Positions 26,993 through 34,104 of a DNA stretch of 64,000 nt are shown here, one piece after another. The DNA comes from an uncultured Bacteroidota bacterium (GTDB lineage: Bacteria; Bacteroidota; Bacteroidia; Bacteroidales; P3). Location: positions 62,001-126,000 of the forward strand of contig CADCEC010000004.1 in assembly GCA_902800395.1 (NCBI GenBank), written 5' to 3'. Each line of letters opens with the position of its first letter. Position 1 is the first letter of the stretch. A program made the translations under genes and the position numbers. The notes under the pieces were generated by a model. That model searched no databases, had not been told where the DNA came from, and worked only from the letters and a program-made list of their open reading frames with translations.

Positions 26993-28555
26993 TTAAATTG
27001 CATTGATGAACTTCACCACGGCGTCGCGGTCCTCCTTGCTGAGCTGGCGGAACTTTTCCACGCTCCAGCGGGCGTCGCTCTGGGCGGAGCCGTGCCACAT
27101 GATGGCCTCGATGACGTTGCGGGCGCGACAGTCGTGCAGACGGTCGGCGTGGCCGGAGCAGATGGGCGCCAGGCCGCGGCCCCACAGCGGGGTGGTGCGG
27201 CACCAGCCGGTGCGGATGTCGTTCACCATGAAGAGGCGGTGCTGCACCATGTCGGTGTAGGGCCAGATCTTCTGGTAGGGGTAGCGCGGCAGGCGGGAGT
27301 CGCCGTCGCTGAAGAAGCCGTTGGGGTCGGTGAAGTTGTCGGGACCCGTCTCCCAGCTGGGCCGGTGGCAGGTGGCGCAACCCGACTCGATGAAGAGGCG
27401 CTTGCCGCGCTGCACCTCGGCGTCGGTGATGTTGCGGGCGGCGGGGACGGCCAGGCCGCGGTGCCACACCATGAAGTTGACATAGTCCTGGTCGCTCATC
27501 TCGACGGGCAGCTCGGTGGAGGTGAGGTAGTTGTAGATGTCCTGCTGCACGTTGCCGGTGCGGTTCCACTCGGGGAAGTACTGGTAGAACTGGGCCTGCA
27601 CGTCGGGGTCCTGCGAGGCGGCGGTAGCGTAGATGGTGGGGGCGAGGCTGAGATAGTGCTTGCGGCGGTCGCTGCGGGTGACGTTGGTGATGTTCCAGAT
27701 GGCGTTGGCGCCGGCGGCATCCTGCAGGGGACCGCGGCTGAGGGCGTAGGTGAAGCGCTTGGGATGTGTGGTGTTGCCGTAGAGTGAGGCCCAGTCGCCG
27801 CCGGCCCAGATGGCGGGATTGAGGGTGGCGCCAGCCTGCTGCTCACGCAGATACTGCGCCTTCAGCGAGTCGTCGGGGATGGCGTCGAGGAGGCCCGTGC
27901 CGTAGATGCCGATGGTGCTCTCTAGGCGGAAAGCCAGCTGGGCGTAGGGCGTGGAGAGCGGGGCGTAGAAGGCATCCTCGGGGATGTTGACTTCGGGGTA
28001 GATGAGGTCGTAGGTCTCGCCGTCGGGGAAGCGGTTGCCCCAGTCGTCGGTGTAGGGCAGCCAGGCGATGGTGATTTTCTCCTCGTCGATAGAGGGCTTG
28101 AAGGGTGCCACGGCCTTGGTCTGCGGCATACCGGCCACGGAGCTCTCGTAGGCGTTGGTGGCACTGTTGTAGACCACCAGCAGGTAGCCGTTGCCCCAGT
28201 CGTCGGCACGGTAACGCTCCATGCGGCGGCCGTGTCCGTAACCTGGGTGGCAGCTCTCACAACTGGAGCGCACGTAAAGGGGCCCGAGGCCGTTGAAGGG
28301 CGGGTTGTTCTGCGTCACCGTGTGCTCGAAGAACATCTCACCATACTTAAAGGCGTTGACCATGCCGGCGTTGACTACGGCGGGTGTGGGGTCTTCATAG
28401 GCCGAGGCCGACTGGTTGAAGGTGGTGCCGAGCAGTCCGCCGGCGTAGGTCTCCTCGCTGACACCTTCAGGAGCAGGAGTAGGCTCTTTCTCGTCGCGGT
28501 TGCATGCGGCGAATAGCATCACCGCCGCTGACAAAAATATTGCTAACTTTTTCAT
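26993..28555 (-). CDS. Di-haem oxidoreductase-like c-type cytochrome (DHOR family), lipoprotein
   Basis: The protein is 520 residues from the MKKLAIF start, with a lipobox ending LFAAC. Two c-type haem sites are visible: SSCESCHPGYGHG (about 97-109) and SGCATCHRPSWETG (about 388-401). The block AQLAFRLESTIGIYGTGLLDAIPDD and the C-terminal RTTPLWGRGLAPICSGHADRLHDCRARNVIEAIMWHG match the DHOR (putative thiol oxidoreductase) family, distantly related to MauG. Its neighbours are imelysin and a porin, a grouping typical of iron-regulated loci, plus CcsBA downstream for haem attachment. The actual redox substrate is unknown. Confidence 0.88.
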   Translation of the reverse strand: MKKLAIFLSAAVMLFAACNRDEKEPTPAPEGVSEETYAGGLLGTTFNQSASAYEDPTPAVVNAGMVNAFKYGEMFFEHTVTQNNPPFNGLGPLYVRSSCESCHPGYGHGRRMERYRADDWGNGYLLVVYNSATNAYESSVAGMPQTKAVAPFKPSIDEEKITIAWLPYTDDWGNRFPDGETYDLIYPEVNIPEDAFYAPLSTPYAQLAFRLESTIGIYGTGLLDAIPDDSLKAQYLREQQAGATLNPAIWAGGDWASLYGNTTHPKRFTYALSRGPLQDAAGANAIWNITNVTRSDRRKHYLSLAPTIYATAASQDPDVQAQFYQYFPEWNRTGNVQQDIYNYLTSTELPVEMSDQDYVNFMVWHRGLAVPAARNITDAEVQRGKRLFIESGCATCHRPSWETGPDNFTDPNGFFSDGDSRLPRYPYQKIWPYTDMVQHRLFMVNDIRTGWCRTTPLWGRGLAPICSGHADRLHDCRARNVIEAIMWHGSAQSDARWSVEKFRQLSKEDRDAVVKFINAI

Positions 28556-28558
28556 TTC

Positions 28559-28607
28559 AATTCTCAATTTTTAATTCTCAATTCTCAACTCTCAATTCTC
28601 AATTATT
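28559..28607. repeat. 7-bp array (AATTCTC) between the imelysin and DHOR genes
   Basis: Six units, AATTCTC, AATTTTT, AATTCTC, AATTCTC, AACTCTC, AATTCTC, and a partial AATTATT run from next to the DHOR start to inside the imelysin gene. The imelysin TGA stop (28599-28601) is within a unit. The same heptamer forms the in-frame array at 39230-39257. Confidence 0.88.
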
Positions 28608-29753
28608 CCTGATGGCATCAATGGCTTCGCCGATGGCGTCGCTCAGTGCGGCGCAGGCCTCCACGGCCTCACCGTTGGCGGCCTCGCTGTAGTGCAGTGC
28701 GAAGGGGGCGGGCATGGCGTCGATCTTGGCCAGCGCATTCTCGATGGCAGCCATCACCTTGCTGTCCAGACCGGCATCGAGACTCTTCACATAGTTATGC
28801 AGCGACTTGGTCTCGTCGCGCTGTCCTTCAATGCCACCCATGTAGGTGTTCTGAATGCTGATGATATTGTTGCGGAAGTCGGTGATGGACATATAGCTGT
28901 AGGGACTCTCGATGTAGGTGATGTCCTCGCCGTGCCAGGCAGCGTAGATTTTGCTGCTGCCCACCTCGTCGGCGATGTCGGCGCAACCCTGCAGGATAGC
29001 CATCAGGGCGGCGGCACGGGTGCCGTAGGTGCTGCCGGCCTGTCCGGCGTTCTTCATGTTCTCGCCGTAGCTGTATTCGCCACCGGCCACGGTGTACTGC
29101 ATCTCCAGGTCGTCGAGTTTGGCTTTGTGGGCAGCGGGAGCGGCATCGCCAATCCAGCCCACCTCGAGCTGGTAGCAGCGGTTGCGCAGGTCACCGGCCA
29201 CAGCCACCACATACTTCCACTGGTCGGCGGTGATGGCGCTGGCGCTACGGGGCTGACCGTCGCGGAAGAGGATGTACTCGATTCCGTGGAAGCCCAGCAG
29301 GGCATTGCCGAGACGTTCGCCGGCCACCACGTCGCCGTCCTCAGCGTCGAGGGCCTCCAGCATGGCGGGGCTGTTCATCAGCGTGTTGAAGGCATTCTCG
29401 TCGAGGGGCCAAGAGTCGATGTGGGGGTCCACGCCGTAGTCGCCGGCGGCACCGAAGAGGAAGGCCTCGCTCTTCTCCCACTGTTCGCGGGCGGCGAGGA
29501 AGGTCTCGCATGCCTCACGCACTCCGGCGTCGGTGGGGTTGGCCTTGAGGGTTGCCAGCTGGCTGGCCAGCATCTCGGCCTTCGCGGCCAGTGCGCTGTA
29601 GGTGGGAGCCACTGTGTGGTCCACAAACTGGGCGGCGATAGCCTCTGCCTGCAGGTCGTCGTTTCCTGTGGAATTGTTGTTCTCTTTCTCGCACGAAGCG
29701 AGCGTCATCGTGGCCACGAAAGCCACAGCTAAGGTTTTGAATAAATGCTTCAT
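28599..29753 (-). CDS. Imelysin-family (peptidase M75-like) iron-regulated lipoprotein
   Basis: The 384-residue lipoprotein (lipobox MTLASC, Cys about 20) has the two-repeat all-helical imelysin fold. The signature GxHxxE appears as GFHGIEYILFRDG (about 153-165), preceded by IDSWPLDENAFNTLM. Imelysins such as IrpA, ICMP and EfeO domains take part in iron acquisition rather than proteolysis. It lies between a porin and a di-haem oxidoreductase in one direction, supporting a joint role in envelope iron uptake or redox handling. Confidence 0.9.
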   Translation of the reverse strand: MKHLFKTLAVAFVATMTLASCEKENNNSTGNDDLQAEAIAAQFVDHTVAPTYSALAAKAEMLASQLATLKANPTDAGVREACETFLAAREQWEKSEAFLFGAAGDYGVDPHIDSWPLDENAFNTLMNSPAMLEALDAEDGDVVAGERLGNALLGFHGIEYILFRDGQPRSASAITADQWKYVVAVAGDLRNRCYQLEVGWIGDAAPAAHKAKLDDLEMQYTVAGGEYSYGENMKNAGQAGSTYGTRAAALMAILQGCADIADEVGSSKIYAAWHGEDITYIESPYSYMSITDFRNNIISIQNTYMGGIEGQRDETKSLHNYVKSLDAGLDSKVMAAIENALAKIDAMPAPFALHYSEAANGEAVEACAALSDAIGEAIDAIRNN

Positions 29754-29782
29754 AATATTATTGTTTATTATTTTTCAATCTT

Positions 29783-31075
29783 TCATTTTTTGAAGAAGCC
29801 GGCCCAGGTGATGCCCAGGGCAAAATAAGGCTCGTTGTTGTACTGGCTGGCCAGCAGGCGCACGCCGCCCTCGGCCTTGATGGCAATCTCGGGCAGGGGA
29901 TAGTAGTTCACGCCGGCACTCACCACCTGGCGCTCGGCCCACTCCACGTCGGTCCAGCCCTCGGCTGGCACGAAGCTGTCGTAGTGGTCGTAGCGCCCAA
30001 AGAGGTACAGTTTGGCCGTGGTCTTGCTCCAGGCCAGCACGTTGACGCCCGCCTCGATGGCAGCATCCCAGGCACTTTCGCCCACGGCGGTATGGGGGTA
30101 GGGGTTACCGGTCATGGTGGTCTGGTTCTTGTTGCGAGTGCTGATAAGGCTGGCGTCGCCCAAATGACCGTAGTCCATGTTGCCTCGCACCGTCAGCCAA
30201 CGGTTTTTATAGGCGAAGTCAAAGCAGCCTATCAGTAGCGTACCCGTGGCGCCATAGTAGCGCGAGGTCTCGGGATAGACCGTCGTGGTGATGTCATTAT
30301 TGAATGTGTTCCCTATATATCCGCTCACGCTCAGCCGCAGTCCTTGGACGCCAGTCCAATCCACGCGTGCGGCCCCAGCCAGACTGTTGGCCGGACGGAA
30401 CTCGTAGGGTGAGGCGCTGCCGTTGTGCACCCATCCGGCGTCGTTGAAAAGATTGCTGTTCAGCGCGGGTAGCAGCTGCACCTCGTAGCGCCAGCTGCCG
30501 GCTTTGCCCCACAGACTTACTCCCGTCTCGTGCCAGGTGCAGGGCATGATGGTGTTCTCACCTTCGGGACGGTAGAGGCCGAAGAACTGTGTGGGCAGGT
30601 GGTTGGCATTGGTCATGCCGACGGGCACCACGATATGTCCGGCGCGGATGTTGAACGCTTTGCCAAACGACTTCTGCACCCAGAATTGCTCCAGTGCCAC
30701 CTCGCCGCCGCGCTCTATCTCTTGCTCGAACTCACCGGTCTCCTCGGTCTCCTTCTCCACGGCGGCCTCGATGCCTCCGTGCTCGAACTCTATCTCGGTA
30801 CCGATGCTCCAGCCGTGGCCAAAATCATATCCTAGCATGATGACGGCATGTGGCAGGTCGAGCCGCGAATAGGCCGGAGCATCCTTGTAGCGGTCGGCAT
30901 GCGAATAGCGGAACACATTGTCCGAATAGAAATGGCGGCTGAACACCGCCTCTCCGTATCCGCCTACCGTTAAGCGACTTTTGGCGGCAGTAGTATCGTT
31001 TTGCCCCAAAACCGAGGCCTCACAAGCAAGTGCTGAGATAGCACAAAGAATTAGTATACTTTTAGTTAATCGCAT
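29783..31075 (-). CDS. Outer membrane porin of the imelysin/di-haem locus
   Basis: The protein is 430 residues from the ATG at 31075, which is chosen because it gives a signal peptide (MRLTKSILILCAISALACEASVLGQ) and lies just after the predicted transcription start. It is followed by a barrel rich in alternating strands and ending ALGITWAGFFKK with a terminal aromatic region. Features such as AFNIRAGHIVVPVGMTNANHLPTQFFGLYRPEGENTIMPCTWHETG fit phosphate-selective-porin-like or related barrels. It is the first gene of the operon with imelysin and DHOR, so it may admit iron or another small ligand. Confidence 0.75.
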   Translation of the reverse strand: MRLTKSILILCAISALACEASVLGQNDTTAAKSRLTVGGYGEAVFSRHFYSDNVFRYSHADRYKDAPAYSRLDLPHAVIMLGYDFGHGWSIGTEIEFEHGGIEAAVEKETEETGEFEQEIERGGEVALEQFWVQKSFGKAFNIRAGHIVVPVGMTNANHLPTQFFGLYRPEGENTIMPCTWHETGVSLWGKAGSWRYEVQLLPALNSNLFNDAGWVHNGSASPYEFRPANSLAGAARVDWTGVQGLRLSVSGYIGNTFNNDITTTVYPETSRYYGATGTLLIGCFDFAYKNRWLTVRGNMDYGHLGDASLISTRNKNQTTMTGNPYPHTAVGESAWDAAIEAGVNVLAWSKTTAKLYLFGRYDHYDSFVPAEGWTDVEWAERQVVSAGVNYYPLPEIAIKAEGGVRLLASQYNNEPYFALGITWAGFFKK

Positions 31076-31097
31076 ATCACAAATCATTATTTCTGCT

Positions 31098-31130
31098 GCA
31101 AAATTAGAGGTTATCCCCCACTCGGGCAAT
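31098..31130 (-). promoter_or_regulatory. Promoter of the porin-imelysin-DHOR operon
   Basis: On the minus strand ATTG (31127-31130) is followed after 20 bp by TAATTTTGC (31106-31098). The predicted start is near 31095, 20 bases before the porin ATG. The TCACCA-N4-TGGTGA dyad abuts the -33 element. Confidence 0.6.
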
Positions 31131-31147
31131 CACCATAATTGGTGATT
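31128..31147. promoter_or_regulatory. Operator-like dyad AATCACCA-N4-TGGTGATT
   Basis: A perfect inverted repeat (8-bp arms, 4-nt centre TAAT) is centred at 31137.5, about 42 bp upstream of the predicted porin transcription start. That is the class II activator position of CRP/FNR-like regulators. The inner 16 bp, TCACCA-N4-TGGTGA, recurs upstream of the hydrogenase operon (45039-45054). Confidence 0.6.
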
Positions 31148-31152
31148 TTGGG

Positions 31153-31174
31153 CACCATACATTCATGTATGGTG
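31153..31174. promoter_or_regulatory. Second dyad, CACCATACAT-TC-ATGTATGGTG
   Basis: This 22-bp inverted repeat has perfect 10-bp arms and lies midway between the divergent porin and methyltransferase promoters. It shares CACCAT/ATGGTG half-sites with the neighbouring dyad but has a different spacing, so it could be a second site for the same or a related regulator. Confidence 0.5.
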
Positions 31175-31196
31175 AAAGAAATCCCCATTTCTGGGT

Positions 31197-31229
31197 ATTG
31201 TCGGGTCGTGGGAATGGTAGTACTTTTGC
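31197..31229 (+). promoter_or_regulatory. Promoter of the methyltransferase gene
   Basis: ATTG (31197-31200), 20 bp, then TACTTTTGC (31221-31229). It is divergent from the porin promoter, with the two dyads in between. Confidence 0.6.
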
Positions 31230-31250
31230 AACCAAAAAAATAAAGAACAA

Positions 31251-31877
31251 ATGGGACTTTTCAGTAAGATTTTCAGCAATGCCCGCAAGCCTGAAGGCTT
31301 CTTCGGGCGCATGATGGTCAATGGTATGAACGGCGGTTCCCACGCCCGCATGGCGCAGTGGGGACTCTCTTTTGTCGATATCGCCGAGGAGGCGAATGTC
31401 CTCGACATCGGATGCGGCGGCGGAGCCAATATCGCACGGCTGCTGGCACTGGCATCAAAAGGCAAGGTACAGGGCATCGACTACTCGCCGGTGTCGGTGA
31501 GGAAGTCGCAGGAGGTGAACGCCGCCGCCATTGCCTCCGGCCGCTGCGAGGTGCAGGAGGGCAGCGCCGCCGCCCTGCCGTATGCCGAGGGCGAGTTCGA
31601 CCTCGTCACCGCCTTCGAAACGGTCTATTTTTGGCCTGGTATAGAGGAGTGCTTCCGTGGGGTGCGCCGTATGCTGAAAGATGGTGGACGCTTCCTTATC
31701 GTCAACGAGGACGACGGCCTCACGGGCAACAACGAGAAGTGGGAGAAGATGATCGACGGCATGCACACCTACACGCCCGACGAGCTCCGCACCCACCTCA
31801 CCGCTGCCGGCTTCAGCGACATCGCCGTCCACACCAACGACCAGCACCACTGGCTCTGCGCGACAGCGGCAAAGTAG
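31251..31877 (+). CDS. Class I SAM-dependent methyltransferase
   Basis: The 208-residue Rossmann-fold methyltransferase has motif I VLDIGCGGGANIARLLAL (about 48-65), the acidic residue in KVQGIDYSPVSV, and LVTAFETVYFWPG followed by RMLKDGGRFLIVNEDDG. The first 45 residues form a helical lid. The substrate is unknown. It is transcribed divergently from the porin-imelysin-dihaem operon across a 175-bp region with two operator-like dyads, so the two may share control. Confidence 0.88.
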   Translation: MGLFSKIFSNARKPEGFFGRMMVNGMNGGSHARMAQWGLSFVDIAEEANVLDIGCGGGANIARLLALASKGKVQGIDYSPVSVRKSQEVNAAAIASGRCEVQEGSAAALPYAEGEFDLVTAFETVYFWPGIEECFRGVRRMLKDGGRFLIVNEDDGLTGNNEKWEKMIDGMHTYTPDELRTHLTAAGFSDIAVHTNDQHHWLCATAAK

Positions 31878-31917
31878 GGATAACGCCCCCACGTCTGCCT
31901 GTGTCGCGATTTTTGTG

Positions 31918-31926
31918 TATCTTTGC
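31918..31926 (+). promoter_or_regulatory. Candidate promoter for the DUF4491-ZIP pair
   Basis: TATCTTTGC matches the -7 consensus, 44 bp before the ATG at 31970. No good TTTG lies at the expected upstream distance. Confidence 0.45.
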
Positions 31927-31969
31927 AGCGTGAATTATGCTTTTGTTTAAATCACAAGTAATTGACTAG

Positions 31970-32260
31970 ATGAACTTTACTGGAATCATCATCGGGGTAT
32001 CTTCCTTCCTTTGCATAGGTCTTTTCCACCCCATTGTTATCAAAGCTGAATACTATCTTGGCGTGCGCTGCTGGTGGATATTCCTACTCATTGCTGTAAT
32101 CTGCATTGCCGGCTCGCTGTTCACAGCGGCCACCATTCCCTCAACCATCCTCGGAGTGGTGGCATTTTCGAGCCTCTGGTCAATATTGGAGCTATTCAAG
32201 CAGCGCGAACGTGTGGCCAAGGGCTGGTTTCCCAAGAACCCTAAAAGAAACGATAAATGA
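31970..32260 (+). CDS. DUF4491 family small membrane protein
   Basis: The 96-residue protein has three hydrophobic segments (TGIIIGVSSFLCIGLFHPIVIKAEYYLG, WWIFLLIAVICIAGSLF, TILGVVAFSSLWSILELF) and a basic C-terminus ending KGWFPKNPKRNDK. This matches the small Bacteroidota/Firmicutes DUF4491 family of unknown function. It overlaps the ZIP transporter gene by four bases (ATGA), so a role alongside metal transport is possible but is only inferred. Confidence 0.72.
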   Translation: MNFTGIIIGVSSFLCIGLFHPIVIKAEYYLGVRCWWIFLLIAVICIAGSLFTAATIPSTILGVVAFSSLWSILELFKQRERVAKGWFPKNPKRNDK

Positions 32261-33057
32261 ATGCCATTATTATAGGAATACTGCTGCCTTTGCTGGGCAC
32301 CATGCTGGGATCGGCCTTCGTCTTCTTTATGAAGAAGGAGATTCCCGACCGGCTGCAGAAGACGCTGCTGGGTTTCGCCAGCGGCGTGATGGTGGCGGCG
32401 AGCGTGTGGTCGCTGCTGATACCGTCGATAGAGATGGCTTCATCTGGCTGCTCCCCTGACGCAGGGGAGCTGTCCGCAGGACTGAGGGGTATACTCCCTG
32501 CCGCCATAGGTTTCCTCGCCGGTATTGCCTTCCTCCTGCTGATTGATGAGCTGACACCCCACCTGCATGTCGGCGCACAGAAGGCCGAAGGACCTCGCAG
32601 CCGCCTCTCGCGCACCATGATGTTGGCACTAGCCGTCACCATCCACAACCTGCCCGAGGGTATGGCCGTGGGTGTGGTCTTTGCCGGCGAGTCGCAGGGG
32701 CTGACGCTCAGCGCCGCCCTCGCGGTTTCCATCGGCATCGCCATACAGAACATCCCCGAGGGAGCCATCATCTCGATGCCCATGCATGCCGAAGGCAACT
32801 CGCGAATGAAATCGTTCCTTATCGGCACGTTGAGCGGCGTGGTGGAGCCCGTCGGCTCGCTAGCCATACTGCTGCTGGCGGGAGTGCTCGGCGTAGCGCT
32901 ACCCTACCTACTGGCCTTTGCCGCCGGTGCCATGATGTACGTGGTGGTCGAGGAACTTATCCCCGAGACCGCCCAAGGCCGCCACACCAACCTCTCCACC
33001 ATCGGCTTCGCCGTGGGCTTCGTCCTGATGATGGTCATGGATGTGCTGCTGGGGTAA
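32257..33057 (+). CDS. ZIP-family metal transporter
   Basis: The 266-residue, eight-helix transporter has the paired metal-binding helices of the family: VTIHNLPEGMAVGVVFAGE (about 127-145) and AIQNIPEGAIISMPMHAEGN (about 162-181). A His-containing cytoplasmic loop is short (ELTPHLHVGAQKAEG). The protein is GufA-like. ZIP proteins bring Zn2+, Fe2+ or Mn2+ into the cytoplasm. It is translationally coupled to the DUF4491 gene and converges on the SMR transporter gene. Confidence 0.92.
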   Translation: MNAIIIGILLPLLGTMLGSAFVFFMKKEIPDRLQKTLLGFASGVMVAASVWSLLIPSIEMASSGCSPDAGELSAGLRGILPAAIGFLAGIAFLLLIDELTPHLHVGAQKAEGPRSRLSRTMMLALAVTIHNLPEGMAVGVVFAGESQGLTLSAALAVSIGIAIQNIPEGAIISMPMHAEGNSRMKSFLIGTLSGVVEPVGSLAILLLAGVLGVALPYLLAFAAGAMMYVVVEELIPETAQGRHTNLSTIGFAVGFVLMMVMDVLLG

Positions 33058-33062
33058 TTGGC

Positions 33063-33383
33063 TCAGCCGACGATTTTCAAGCCTACGATGGAGAGTATCA
33101 GCGTGCTGAGGAAGAGGAGGCGCCAGAAGGTGGCGGGCTCGTGGAAGACGAAGATGCCTAGCAGCACGGCTCCGACGGCACCGATGCCGGTCCACACGGG
33201 ATAGGCGATGCCGATGGGGATGGTCTGTGTGGCTTTGGCCAGCAGCACGGCGCTCAGCACGTAGAAGAAGGCGAAGCCTGCTATCCACCACCATTCCGTA
33301 CCCACCGCCGGCTTGGCTTTCCCTAGACAGAAGGCGAAGCCCGTCTCGCAAAAACCCGCTATGATAAGGATAATCCAGTTCAT
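33063..33383 (-). CDS. Small multidrug resistance (SMR) family transporter
   Basis: The 106-residue, four-helix protein has the essential membrane glutamate in IIAGFCETGFAFCLGKA (Glu13) and the SMR block IGIAYPVWTGIGAVGAVLLGIFVFHEPATFWRLLF. The length and AYPVWTGIG motif are as in EmrE/SugE (Gdx). Members exchange protons for guanidinium, quaternary ammonium or lipophilic cations; which one applies here cannot be read from sequence alone. It lies four bases from a flavodoxin gene in the same direction. Confidence 0.92.
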   Translation of the reverse strand: MNWIILIIAGFCETGFAFCLGKAKPAVGTEWWWIAGFAFFYVLSAVLLAKATQTIPIGIAYPVWTGIGAVGAVLLGIFVFHEPATFWRLLFLSTLILSIVGLKIVG

Positions 33384-33387
33384 ATCA

Positions 33388-33900
33388 TTAGTTCATCAGG
33401 CGCTTCTCGCCCCAAGTGTATTGCGGGTAGGTTTTCTTGAGGTCGTTGTAGGAGCCGTCGACGGTGCTGCCGCCGCTGGTAGCGAAGACGTTGAGCACCT
33501 TGCCGCTGAGGTCGTGTGCTTCGATGAAGGTGTTGACGATGGTGGGGGCGGTGTACCACCACACGGGGAAGCCAATCCAGACGGTGTCGTAGTCGGCGAT
33601 GTTCTCGCAGCGGCCCTGGATGGCGGGACGCGAGGACTTGTCCTTCATCTCCAGCGTCGAGCGCGAGGTTTTGTCGCGCCAGTCGAGGTCGGCGTCGGTG
33701 TAGGCCTGCTCGGGGACAATCTCGTAGAGGTCGGCATTGTGCTCTTTTGCGAGTTTCTGTGCGGCGGCCTTGGTGGTGCCCGTGGCCGAGAAGTAAACGA
33801 TCAGGGTCTTTTTCATGTTGTTCTCCTTTCCTTTTGAATTTTGCGCGCAAGCGCCCAGCATCAGGCAGCAAGCGGCGATGATTAATGCTTTTTTCTTCAT
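33388..33900 (-). CDS. Flavodoxin-like protein with lipoprotein signal
   Basis: The 170-residue protein begins with a lipoprotein signal (MKKKALIIAACCLMLGAC, Cys18). A full-length flavodoxin domain starts at residue 29: MKKTLIVYFSATGTTKAAAQKLAK (FMN phosphate loop SATGTT), then YDTVWIGFPVWWYTAPTIVNTFIEAHDLSGKVLNVFATSGGS. Flavodoxins are normally cytoplasmic electron carriers, so an exported one is unusual. Alternatively translation begins at the internal ATG (residue 29). A decayed flavodoxin gene lies immediately upstream. Confidence 0.85.
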   Translation of the reverse strand: MKKKALIIAACCLMLGACAQNSKGKENNMKKTLIVYFSATGTTKAAAQKLAKEHNADLYEIVPEQAYTDADLDWRDKTSRSTLEMKDKSSRPAIQGRCENIADYDTVWIGFPVWWYTAPTIVNTFIEAHDLSGKVLNVFATSGGSTVDGSYNDLKKTYPQYTWGEKRLMN

Positions 33901-33909
33901 GATTGATGG

Positions 33910-34062
33910 TTATTTAATTCTATCCACTATTGGCTGCAACGAGCTAAAGTCTTTCACCGCTTTGTATTCGACTGCCTCGAGGCCCATCATCTCCGCCAAT
34001 CGTCTGGAATAGCGCTCAGACGAGCCGTACCGGCTACCGTAAACTATGAGTTGTTTTTTCAT
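33910..34062 (-). pseudogene. N-terminal remnant of a second flavodoxin-domain protein
   Basis: A 50-codon frame encodes MKKQLIVYGSRYGSSERYSR and continues RLAEMMGLEAVEYKAVKDFSS before ending ...LQPIVDRIK. This is the start of a flavodoxin domain-containing protein (beta-1, a GSRYGSS FMN phosphate loop, helix 1, strand 2) that normally runs to 150-180 residues, but it stops here at a TAA. The downstream part is absent: the next bases lead straight into the intact flavodoxin gene. It looks like a 3'-deleted gene, though a short expressed peptide cannot be excluded. Confidence 0.65.
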
Positions 34063-34104
34063 TTATCTGTCTTTTCGTTCTTCAAAGATTGGTATAGGCG
34101 ATTC

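Noticed and set aside
28692-29732. 346-codon plus-strand frame opposite imelysin
   Set aside because: It is antisense to a gene with a lipoprotein signal and a clear imelysin motif.
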